A stretch of DNA of 5,039 nucleotides from Saprospiraceae bacterium (GTDB taxonomy: Bacteria > Bacteroidota > Bacteroidia > Chitinophagales > Saprospiraceae), in contig JAJDFU010000201.1 of NCBI GenBank assembly GCA_020528935.1, forward strand, positions 1-5,039, in the 5' to 3' direction. The translations under genes and the position numbers were made by a program. Numbering within the stretch: position 1 is the stretch's first letter; each line of letters begins with the position of its first letter. Shown piece by piece: positions 1 through 5,039 of this stretch. The notes beneath the pieces were generated by a model, which had not been told where the DNA came from, did not search any database, and saw only the letters and a list, made by a program, of their open reading frames with translations.

Positions 1-884
1 ATGGCGGTCATCACGGTGGCATCTTCCGGGATGGGTACGAAGATCAGTGCTTCGGGATAGGCGGCCAGCCCCAAATGCTCCTCGGCGAGCTGGTCGCCCC
101 ACCAGTTTTCCTTGCGCTCCAGCACGATGCGCTGTCCGGTGTTCCAGGCGGCCAGGCGGTACGGGCCGCTGCCGGAGACGCCCTCCGGCTCGCGGGAGAA
201 GGCCGGGCTGCTGAACTGCTCGGCAAACCGCTGGAGCCGGCCGTCGGTCTGGGCCAACTGATTGATCCGCTGTGTGTTCAGAAAGGTCTCCAGGGGAATG
301 CCGGCCATCAGATTTTCCGGATCATACAAGTGGGCCGGAAGCACAGGTATAAGTGCATGTACCACTTCTTCACCCAGAATGTATTTTTCTTTGAGGTAAG
401 CCGTAAAGGACTTCGGGTCGTGCACTTCCACGGCTTCGAAGAAGCTGAGGTAAGGACGGTAGCGCTCGGCGGGGACTTTGGGATTCAGTATGCATTTCAA
501 GGTGAAAATGTAATCCTCGGCGGTGACGGGCCTGCCGTCGTCCCACTTGGCCTCCTCAAAGAGCTCGTAGGTGTACGCAATAGTACCGGCATAAGGCCCT
601 TCCTCCACCTCTCGAATGGCGGGCCGGCCTTTGGCCAGCTGGGGAATGTATTCCAGGGTGTTGGGATGCTGGGTGAGCAGGTACTGAAAAATATGTACGA
701 ACACCTGGCGCGAGTATCCGGAAGTGGTGAGTACGGGGTTCAGGCGGTCCGGTTCGGAGTCCTGCCGAACGATCACCCTGTTTTCGGTACGCTGAAAGGC
801 GGTTTCTTCCCGGGAGTTGGACTGACAGCCCGAAAAGGCCACCAAAGCACAGCCGATAACGGCTGCAAGGCGCGGATAAGTCAT
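1..884 (-). CDS. Peptide ABC transporter substrate-binding lipoprotein (SBP family 5), 3' end outside window
   Basis: Probably captures peptides or similar solutes at the cell envelope and hands them to an ABC permease (family knowledge; ligand unknown). The frame is open for 294 codons from ATG at 882-884 to the left edge, so about half of a usual 500-600 residue protein is visible. Residues 1-20 form a short lipoprotein signal ending AFSGC, with Cys20 as the likely lipidated residue; Phe at -3 is not the classical Leu. Family landmarks follow: RLNPVLTT near 48-55, a WDDGRPVTAEDYIFTLK-type block at 114-130, GSGPYRL at 238-243 and ERKENWWG at 256-263. No in-frame upstream ATG and no Shine-Dalgarno are visible, which is normal for Bacteroidota. 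It is divergent from the SDR gene across 150 bases. Family assignment is firm; substrate is not. The 277-codon frame on the opposite strand (75-908) is its antisense shadow. Confidence 0.9.
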   Translation of the reverse strand, partial: MTYPRLAAVIGCALVAFSGCQSNSREETAFQRTENRVIVRQDSEPDRLNPVLTTSGYSRQVFVHIFQYLLTQHPNTLEYIPQLAKGRPAIREVEEGPYAGTIAYTYELFEEAKWDDGRPVTAEDYIFTLKCILNPKVPAERYRPYLSFFEAVEVHDPKSFTAYLKEKYILGEEVVHALIPVLPAHLYDPENLMAGIPLETFLNTQRINQLAQTDGRLQRFAEQFSSPAFSREPEGVSGSGPYRLAAWNTGQRIVLERKENWWGDQLAEEHLGLAAYPEALIFVPIPEDATVMTA

Positions 885-924
885 GGGTCTAGCTCTTTTG
901 GTATGTAAATGTGGGCCCAAAAGC

Positions 925-951
925 CGGGGGAAAAATAACGCATTGCCCCCG
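925..951. repeat. GC-rich inverted repeat in the SBP/SDR divergent spacer
   Basis: CGGGGG at 925-930 and CCCCCG at 946-951 are perfect complements separated by 15 AT-rich bases. There is no following T-tract in either direction and it lies upstream of both flanking genes, so it is not a terminator. It could be an operator or a leader hairpin. An 8-base palindrome TGGGCCCA lies beside it at 912-919. The remainder of the 885-1034 spacer shows nothing else I can name, and no convincing plus-strand promoter for the SDR gene. Confidence 0.4.
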
Positions 952-961
952 TTCCATGAAA
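930..961 (-). promoter_or_regulatory. Weak candidate promoter for the SBP gene
   Basis: On the minus strand TATTTTTC (930-937) differs from the Bacteroidota -7 element TAnnTTTG only in the last base. TTTC (958-961) lies 20 bases upstream in the -33 position, again one base off TTTG. Transcription would start near 923, giving a leader of roughly 40 bases. The -7 candidate overlaps the loop of the 925-951 inverted repeat. Both elements are imperfect, so this is a tentative call. Confidence 0.22.
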
Positions 962-1034
962 TTTTTTTCCGCCCGCCCTCTCATCCCGGCTGAACCCTGG
1001 CGGCCTTTGTGCGTTCGATTGCCAAAAGCAAAAG

Positions 1035-1949
1035 ATGCCCACGGTACTCATCGGAGGTGGATCCGGCCTGATCGGTTCGCGCCTGAGCCAACACCTCACC
1101 GACGCCGGCTATCAGGTGCGGCACTTTAGTAGAACCCCCAGTGGAGCGGAGCCTTATCCCACCTTTGCCTGGGATCCGGCAGGCGGTACCTGGGACGAAC
1201 AGGCCCTGCCCGGAGTGGATTATCTGATCAATCTGGCCGGGGCAGGTATTGCCGACGGGCGATGGACACAAGCCCGCAAAAAGCAGATCATCGATAGCCG
1301 TACGCAGTCTACCGCGCTCATGGGGGCCTGCGCAGAGCAGATGGATCCTTCGCCCAAAGCCTTCGTATCGGCATCGGCCATTGGATACTACGGCGACCGG
1401 GGCGACACTTTGCTTACCGAAGAGGACGAAGCCGGGGAAGGCTTCCTACCGGAAAGCGTTCAGGCCTGGGAGCAAGCCCTGTGGGCCGTGCGCAAACAGA
1501 CCGGCCTGCGCATCGCGGCCATACGGATCGGCCTGGTATTGTCCGTGCGGGGCGGCTCGCTGGAGCAGTTGCTGTTGCCGGTCAAGTTGTTTTCGGCCCC
1601 GTATTTCGGGGACGGCAGGCAATGGATGTCCTGGATACACATCGACGATCTGTGCCGCCTGTTCATCTGGGCAATGGAGCACGAGGAGGTTTCAGGACCG
1701 TACAACGGCGTAGCGCCCCAGCCGGTGCGGCAGCTGGACTTCATGGAGACCCTGGCAAAGGTGTGGCAGCACCCGGCCCTTCGCTTCCCGATCCCCTCGG
1801 CCTTCATGCGCTTGGGGATGGGCGAAATGGCAGAACTGGTGCTGGGAAGCACCCGCGTATCGGCACAGAAAGTGGTGGATGCGGGATTTACCTTCTCGTT
1901 TGACGAGCTGGAGCCGGCCCTGGCCAACCTGAAGCAAACGGGCCATTAA
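1035..1949 (+). CDS. TIGR01777 family NAD(P)-binding epimerase-like protein (SDR39U1/YfcH type)
   Basis: Complete 304-residue atypical extended short-chain dehydrogenase/reductase, close to the usual family length, presumably cytoplasmic. The N-terminal dinucleotide-binding loop is GGGSGLIG (7-14), a variant of the common GGTGxIG. Family blocks follow: NLAGAGIADGRW (66-77), SASAIGYYGD (112-121), RIGLVLS (164-170) and SWIHIDD (199-205). A C-terminal DUF1731 region from about 251 includes LGMGEMAELVL and the AGFTF motif. A classical YxxxK catalytic pair is not evident: position +4 from Tyr118 is Arg and from Tyr119 is Gly. The reaction of this family is not established; E. coli YfcH and human SDR39U1 are members, and a cyanobacterial member (SulA) has been linked to cell division. 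The start follows an A-rich leader (CAAAAGCAAAAG) without Shine-Dalgarno. Its TAA interlocks with the stop of the convergent HAD gene. Family call is very secure; function is open. Confidence 0.95.
   Translation: MPTVLIGGGSGLIGSRLSQHLTDAGYQVRHFSRTPSGAEPYPTFAWDPAGGTWDEQALPGVDYLINLAGAGIADGRWTQARKKQIIDSRTQSTALMGACAEQMDPSPKAFVSASAIGYYGDRGDTLLTEEDEAGEGFLPESVQAWEQALWAVRKQTGLRIAAIRIGLVLSVRGGSLEQLLLPVKLFSAPYFGDGRQWMSWIHIDDLCRLFIWAMEHEEVSGPYNGVAPQPVRQLDFMETLAKVWQHPALRFPIPSAFMRLGMGEMAELVLGSTRVSAQKVVDAGFTFSFDELEPALANLKQTGH
1946..1949. other. Interlocked convergent stop codons (TTAA)
   Basis: The plus-strand SDR gene ends with TAA at 1947-1949 and the minus-strand HAD gene ends with TAA read from 1948 to 1946, so the two stops share the palindrome TTAA and the genes overlap by four bases. 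There is no intergenic space, so any terminator for either transcript must lie inside the other gene. Confidence 0.95.
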
Positions 1950-2386
1950 GGTTTGAACACCTCGATATTGTGGTTCTTGACCACCAGATCGGTGAACTTG
2001 CCCTTGAACCGCGTGGCTTTTACAATGTGATTGTCGATCCAGTGGTAATTTCCACCCCGGGGCTTGCCCATCAGCAAGCCGTGGTAATTGAAGCCGTGTT
2101 TCTCCAACCACTGCTCCGTGACATCCCGGTGTTCCTCGGTGCGCGAGGTAAAGAAGGTTATGATGTGTCCTTCGTCAAACCATTTGTTGATGATGCGCAG
2201 CGCGTCCGGATAGGGCAAGCAAGTGCCCATGCGGTCGGGCTCCTCATTGGGGATGTCGTCGCAGATGGTGCCGTCAATATCGATCAGGAAGTTTTTTACG
2301 CCTTCCGGCAATTTGGGACTGATCCGTTCTCCCTTCTCATTGAAGGCGTCCTTGAGGCTGTCGTCGTGAAATTGGTCCATATCCAT
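1946..2386 (-). CDS. Small HAD-superfamily hydrolase (putative phosphatase)
   Basis: Complete 146-residue protein with the HAD phosphotransfer motifs in order. Motif I is DIDGT with nucleophile Asp36 and general acid Asp38; motif II is the Thr80 of FFTSR; motif III is probably Lys108 in MGKPRGG; motif IV is WIDN with Asp118. Motif IV usually has two acidic residues; here the second position is Asn119, so magnesium binding relies on Asp36, Asp38 and Asp118. There is no signal peptide or membrane segment, so it is likely cytoplasmic. The short cap-less layout resembles small HAD proteins such as the BcbF/EcbF capsule group. Similar Bacteroidota proteins are, as I recall, often labelled phosphoheptose isomerase, but no SIS-type isomerase domain is visible here. 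Substrate is unknown. Met1 at 2386 or Met3 at 2380 could start. It follows the M23 gene on the same strand by 114 bases with no promoter seen, so read-through is plausible. Confidence 0.88.
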   Translation of the reverse strand: MDMDQFHDDSLKDAFNEKGERISPKLPEGVKNFLIDIDGTICDDIPNEEPDRMGTCLPYPDALRIINKWFDEGHIITFFTSRTEEHRDVTEQWLEKHGFNYHGLLMGKPRGGNYHWIDNHIVKATRFKGKFTDLVVKNHNIEVFKP

Positions 2387-2436
2387 AAGTAATGGTTGGC
2401 GATACCGTCAGAGCCCACCCTGAACCTCGGCGGTCG

Positions 2437-2475
2437 TGCAGGCCGCACTGCAAGCAGGCAGTTTTCTGAATTCAG
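2437..2475. repeat. Two short inverted repeats between the M23 and HAD genes
   Basis: The 114-base gap 2387-2500 holds TGCAG (2437-2441) paired with CTGCA (2448-2452) over a 6-base loop, and a 10-base perfect palindrome CTGAATTCAG at 2466-2475 flanked by TTTT on both sides. Neither is followed by a T-tract on the minus strand, so I do not call a terminator. No TAnnTTTG element is present on the minus strand of this gap. They could be chance. Confidence 0.3.
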
Positions 2476-2500
2476 TTTTGTTGGTCTGGGCGAAGATGTG

Positions 2501-3388
2501 CTAAAACTGGATCAGGGAGGCCGGATCTACGGGCTTTCCCTTGTGCCACAATTCGAAGTGCAGGTGAGGGCCATCCGTAAGGGTACCGGTGTTGCCGATA
2601 ATGGCTACTGCTTCACCTGCCTGCACAAAGCTACCTGCTTTTTTCAACAAGGCCGAATTATGCTTGTAAAAAGTGATAATGTTGTTGGGATGTTGTATGC
2701 CGATGGTATTGCCGGTTTCCAGGGTCCAGTCCGACAAAAAGACGTAGCCTTCCATAACGGCTTTGATGGCCGTGTTGCGGGGGGCCAGTACATCCACGCC
2801 GTAGTGGTCTTTTTCGGGCATGAAGCCGGCACTTATTTCCCCTTTGACCGGAGGGGTGAAGTACAACTGCTCCAGCGGCGTCTCGGAATAATTCAACCGG
2901 GTGGTCGCGCTGCTGCCCTCGCGCACCAGAACGCCCACGGCCTGCAATTCGGCCTCGCGGCGAAGCAGTTCGTCTTCTTCCGGCGCATTCAGCGGCTGCA
3001 GGCTGTCGACTACACTCTCATCCGGCCTTTCGGAAAAGTCTGATTCGGTCTCCACCTCGCCGGCCAGCATGCGGCGCAGGTTTTCTGTGTACTGGCTTTG
3101 AGCTTCATAGGCCTGTTCCAGCTGATCCACTTCCCGCGCCAGGGCTTTGAGTTCCTTCTGGCTTCCACCCGTGCCATAGCCGGGAACGTACCGGCGCAGG
3201 GGCGTAAAGGCGATCAAAAGCCACATGAGTATGGCCAGGACGACAAAAACCGAACTGATCAGCACGTAAATGTTGAGCAACGACAGCTTGTAGGAAGAAA
3301 CCTCTTCCAGGGTGTCGTGCCGCATGATGACGAGACGGTAGGTGTGTTTGAGGCGCGCTCTCCAGCTCTTTTTTTCCTGTGCTTCCAT
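2501..3388 (-). CDS. Membrane-anchored M23 family metallopeptidase (LytM/peptidase_M23)
   Basis: Probable zinc endopeptidase that cuts peptidoglycan cross-links in the periplasm. The chosen start at 3388 gives 295 residues beginning MEAQEKKSW. It is preferred over the in-frame ATG at 3439 because the basic, cytoplasmic YRLVIMRHDTLEEV-type N-terminus matches Bacteroidota relatives and the 17 extra residues look like read-through. Residues 1-36 are basic and cytoplasmic, 37-61 form one transmembrane helix, and 74-110 are a likely coiled coil. An acidic linker reaches about 140, and the M23 domain occupies about 178-292. Zinc and catalytic residues are all present: HxxxD with His195 and Asp199, His243 in YKH, and HLH with His275 and His277. 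Unlike degenerate EnvC-type LytM proteins it therefore looks active. It is divergent from the PorW-like gene and precedes the HAD gene. A TAnnTTTG promoter lies about 140 bases upstream of the start. I cannot say whether its role is growth, division or envelope assembly. Confidence 0.92.
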   Translation of the reverse strand: MEAQEKKSWRARLKHTYRLVIMRHDTLEEVSSYKLSLLNIYVLISSVFVVLAILMWLLIAFTPLRRYVPGYGTGGSQKELKALAREVDQLEQAYEAQSQYTENLRRMLAGEVETESDFSERPDESVVDSLQPLNAPEEDELLRREAELQAVGVLVREGSSATTRLNYSETPLEQLYFTPPVKGEISAGFMPEKDHYGVDVLAPRNTAIKAVMEGYVFLSDWTLETGNTIGIQHPNNIITFYKHNSALLKKAGSFVQAGEAVAIIGNTGTLTDGPHLHFELWHKGKPVDPASLIQF

Positions 3389-3444
3389 AGATCTTGGCTG
3401 CTCCCTTTGGCCGGAGTGCGAGCGCGGCAGGCCCGCCACTCGCC

Positions 3445-3475
3445 TTTGTTCTTCGGCCCGGATAAAATATTTTTG
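3445..3475 (+). promoter_or_regulatory. Bacteroidota-type promoter for the PorW-like gene
   Basis: TTTG at 3445-3448 (-33) and TATTTTTG at 3468-3475 (exact TAnnTTTG, -7) are 19 bases apart, the spacing expected for the primary Bacteroidota sigma factor. Transcription would start near 3482, giving a leader of about 105 bases before the ATG at 3588. This is the best promoter match in the window. Confidence 0.65.
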
Positions 3476-3524
3476 CCCTTTCTCAGTTATTTAGGTACTT
3501 GCGCGTGTTCTACAGGGAACGCCG

Positions 3525-3553
3525 CAAAACTACAAGTTATTGGACAATACAAG
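3525..3553 (-). promoter_or_regulatory. Bacteroidota-type promoter for the M23 peptidase gene
   Basis: On the minus strand TAGTTTTG (3525-3532) is an exact TAnnTTTG -7 element. CTTG (3550-3553) lies 17 bases upstream as a partial -33 element (TTG core). Transcription would start near 3518, giving a leader of about 130 bases. It lies downstream of the plus-strand promoter and points back at it. Confidence 0.5.
3538..3549. repeat. Inverted repeat TATTG-GA-CAATA inside the M23 promoter spacer
   Basis: Five-base arms TATTG (3538-3542) and CAATA (3545-3549) are perfect complements around a two-base centre. The site sits entirely between the -33 and -7 elements of the minus-strand promoter (spacer 3533-3549) and within the leader of the plus-strand transcript. 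The position suits a repressor operator, but the element is short and could be chance. Confidence 0.35.
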
Positions 3554-3555
3554 CG

Positions 3556-3575
3556 ACTGTACTGTCCCTCAGGGA
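3556..3575. repeat. Tandem ACTGT and TCCCT/AGGGA inverted repeat before the PorW-like start
   Basis: ACTGT occurs twice in tandem at 3556-3565, followed at once by TCCCT-C-AGGGA (3565-3575), an inverted repeat with a single-base centre. As RNA the one-base loop would have to open to fold, so it fits a DNA-binding site better than a hairpin. AGGGA (3571-3575) ends 12 bases before the start codon, too far to act as a normal Shine-Dalgarno. Confidence 0.3.
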
Positions 3576-3587
3576 TGCATAAATACG

Positions 3588-5039
3588 ATGAATTTGAGAC
3601 CGGTTTTTACCATAGGGGTGGGGTTGGTCAGTCTTTTGTTGTTTGCCGGCTGTGTCGCGCAAAAGAAAAAGGATGCAGAGCTGAAAGGCCTGGCTAAGCT
3701 GTACCACAATACTACCGCTCGTTTCAATGGCTACTTCAACGCCACCGAATTGTACAAAGCCAGTTTGGAGGAACTCACCGCGCAGCATCGCGACGACTAC
3801 ACCGATCTGCTGCCCGTGTATGCCTATGTCGATGTGGAAAATCCCAAAGTGGTCGCCGACAAGCTGGACGAAGCCGTAAAGAAAGTGGCGGTGGTGGTCA
3901 ACCTGCACCGCAAAAGCGACTACACCGATAACTGTTATCTGCTGGCCGGAAAGGCCCATTACCTCAAGCAGGACTACGAGACTGCCGAGGAAACCTTTCG
4001 CTACCTCCTGGACGAATACGGCAAGGACTACTGGCGAAAAAAGGAACAGAAAAAACTCCGGAAAAAAGAAAAAAAGCAATCGGGCAAAAAGGCGAAGAGC
4101 AGTGAGAAAAGGATGAGCAGAAAGGAGCGCCAAAAGAAGCAAAAGAAAGAGCGCAAAGAGCGGGAAAAGGCTCGAAAGGAGAAGAAAAAGGAGATGGAGA
4201 AGTGGCGCAAGAAGTACAATCGGGCTGTGCGCAAGCGCCGCAAGGGCAAAGACGTTCCCCTGCCCAAGAGACCGGGCGAAGCGGAAGAGGAAATGGCCCA
4301 GGACAGCACGCTGCTCGACGAAGCGATCGCGCAGCAGGAAGAGCCCGAGCCACAACCGGAGCCGGAGCCCGAAGAGGAGGAGCAGGAAGAAAAGGACGAA
4401 GACAAGAAGAACTACTTCCTGAAGCACAAGCCCTCCTATCAGGAGGGTACGCTTTGGCTGGCGCGCACCCTGGTGGAGCGCGACCGCGAGGAGGAGGCCC
4501 TGCGCTACATTCGCGAGTTGGAGGGCGACCCGAACCTCTTCGCCGAAGTGCGGCGGCAGATTCCGCCCCTCAGAGCCTACATTTTTCTGAAACTCGACAA
4601 AACCGAACCGGCCCGCCAAGCGCTGGAACAGGCCGTAGAGCTGGCGAGTAACCGACAGGACAAGGCCCGCTACACCTACATCATGGCCCAGCTGTACCGG
4701 CGCGCCGATCAGCCCGATGATGCCTTTGCGGCTTTCCGGCAAGCCAAGCGCTACAGCAACGACTATACCATGGAGTTCAACAGCCGGCTGAATATGGCGC
4801 TCAACGAATGGCTGGCCGGCCGGGAGACCCAAGAGGACGCCGTGGCCAACCTGGAGCAGATGCTCAAGGAAGAGAAAAATGCCGAATTCCGCGATCAGAT
4901 CGATTTTGTAATGGCTACCATAGCCCTGGAGGGGAATGACCGGGAGCAGGCCATTGCCAACCTGGTGAACTCCCTCCGCGTCAGCTCGGCCAACCCCAAC
5001 CAGCGGGCCGAAGCCTACCTCACGCTGGCCGATTTGTAT
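3588..5039 (+). CDS. porW: PorW/SprE-like TPR lipoprotein of the type IX secretion system, 3' end outside window
   Basis: Probable outer-membrane lipoprotein of the T9SS, which exports proteins across the outer membrane and supports gliding in some Bacteroidota. PorW (SprE in Flavobacterium) is known to link the PorK/N ring to the Sov translocon. The frame is open for 484 codons to the right edge. Residues 1-22 are a lipoprotein signal with lipobox LFAGC and lipidated Cys22. The region 35-80, with ARFNGYFNATELYKASL and LLPVYAYVD, matches the conserved PorW/SprE N-terminus. TPR-like helix pairs lie at about 114-145, 284-310, 327-352, 358-389, 433-464 and from 472 on. Residues 146-272 interrupt the TPR array with a basic then acidic low-complexity stretch. 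The start at 3588 is chosen because it gives the signal peptide; the ATG at 3575 is out of frame. Family assignment rests on memory of the N-terminal signature, so a related TPR lipoprotein is the alternative. Confidence 0.82.
   Translation, partial: MNLRPVFTIGVGLVSLLLFAGCVAQKKKDAELKGLAKLYHNTTARFNGYFNATELYKASLEELTAQHRDDYTDLLPVYAYVDVENPKVVADKLDEAVKKVAVVVNLHRKSDYTDNCYLLAGKAHYLKQDYETAEETFRYLLDEYGKDYWRKKEQKKLRKKEKKQSGKKAKSSEKRMSRKERQKKQKKERKEREKARKEKKKEMEKWRKKYNRAVRKRRKGKDVPLPKRPGEAEEEMAQDSTLLDEAIAQQEEPEPQPEPEPEEEEQEEKDEDKKNYFLKHKPSYQEGTLWLARTLVERDREEEALRYIRELEGDPNLFAEVRRQIPPLRAYIFLKLDKTEPARQALEQAVELASNRQDKARYTYIMAQLYRRADQPDDAFAAFRQAKRYSNDYTMEFNSRLNMALNEWLAGRETQEDAVANLEQMLKEEKNAEFRDQIDFVMATIALEGNDREQAIANLVNSLRVSSANPNQRAEAYLTLADLY
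4023..4403 (+). other. Charge-segregated low-complexity insert in the PorW-like protein
   Basis: Residues 146-221 (4023-4250) contain 43 Lys/Arg among 76 positions, with about 10 Glu spaced as in a charged single helix. Residues 231-272 (4278-4403) contain 21 Asp/Glu among 42, including a PEPQPEPEPEEEE run. The block lies between the first TPR-like pair and the next (SYQEGTLWLARTLVER at about 283-298). The reading frame is intact through it, and TPR sequence resumes afterwards, so it is a real part of the protein and not a frameshift. The opposite strand reads as Leu/Phe/Ser-rich, which creates long spurious antisense frames. Confidence 0.85.

Noticed and set aside
75..908. 277-codon open frame on the plus strand
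   Set aside because: It is the antisense shadow of the solute-binding protein gene, which has clear family motifs; the plus-strand translation has no recognisable domain.
2437..2452. Possible terminator hairpin after the M23 gene
   Set aside because: The stem is only five base pairs and no T-tract follows it on the minus strand.
2396..3043. 215-codon open frame on the plus strand
   Set aside because: It is antisense to the M23 domain, whose HxxxD and HLH ligands show that the minus strand is coding.
3389..3439. 17-residue N-terminal extension of the M23 peptidase from the ATG at 3439
   Set aside because: The added residues (MAGLPRSHSG and following) resemble translated leader. The ATG at 3388 gives the basic N-terminus typical of Bacteroidota relatives.
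3575..3697. 40-codon upstream ORF starting 13 bases before the PorW-like start and overlapping it out of frame
   Set aside because: There is no proper ribosome-binding context and nothing protein-like in the translation; it is most likely chance, although it could slightly lower initiation at 3588.
4023..4403. Possible frameshift or foreign insertion in the PorW-like gene
   Set aside because: The reading frame is continuous and TPR sequence resumes in the same frame; there are no target-site duplications or terminal repeats around the block.
3537..4832. 431-codon open frame on the minus strand, Leu/Phe-rich and membrane-like
   Set aside because: It is antisense to the PorW-like gene. Its hydrophobic runs are simply the complement of the Lys/Glu-rich insert, and the sense frame carries a signal peptide and TPR motifs.
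1..5039. Defence, phage, CRISPR or transposon system
   Set aside because: All coding space is accounted for by five envelope or housekeeping genes, and I saw no regularly spaced repeats, transposase motifs or tRNA-like sequences.

Overview
The window reads as ordinary chromosomal DNA of a member of the Bacteroidota. The evidence is a type IX secretion (T9SS) lipoprotein of the PorW/SprE type, a membrane-anchored M23 peptidase with the N-terminal pattern common in this phylum, start codons without Shine-Dalgarno sequences, and two exact matches to the Bacteroidota -7 promoter element TAnnTTTG. The DNA is moderately GC-rich for the phylum, so a Saprospiria/Lewinella-like lineage is a reasonable guess; that placement is inference only.

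Layout, left to right. (1) Minus strand, cut by the left edge: the N-terminal half of a lipoprotein solute-binding protein of the peptide ABC transporter family (SBP family 5). (2) A 150-base divergent spacer with a GC-rich inverted repeat. (3) Plus strand: a complete TIGR01777/SDR39U1 (YfcH-like) NAD(P)-binding protein. (4) Minus strand: a complete small HAD-fold hydrolase, convergent with gene 3; their stop codons interlock in one TTAA. (5) Minus strand, 114 bases upstream of the HAD gene: a single-pass membrane M23 (LytM-type) metallopeptidase with all zinc ligands present. (6) A 199-base divergent spacer with two good Bacteroidota promoters that point towards each other. (7) Plus strand, cut by the right edge: the first 484 residues of a PorW/SprE-like TPR lipoprotein carrying a long lysine/arginine-rich then glutamate-rich insertion.

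How the genes relate: the M23 peptidase and the PorW-like lipoprotein are both envelope proteins (cell-wall remodelling and T9SS assembly), and their face-to-face promoters suggest linked or antagonistic expression. The HAD gene may be read through from the M23 promoter, since I see no promoter of its own. The left pair (SBP and SDR) looks like housekeeping genes with no visible functional link to the rest.

I found no RNA genes, CRISPR, insertion sequences, att sites or phage genes, and no sign of a new defence or mobile system. The points worth a second look are the overlapping promoter arrangement at about 3445-3553, the charge-segregated insert in the PorW-like protein, and the interlocked convergent stop codons.
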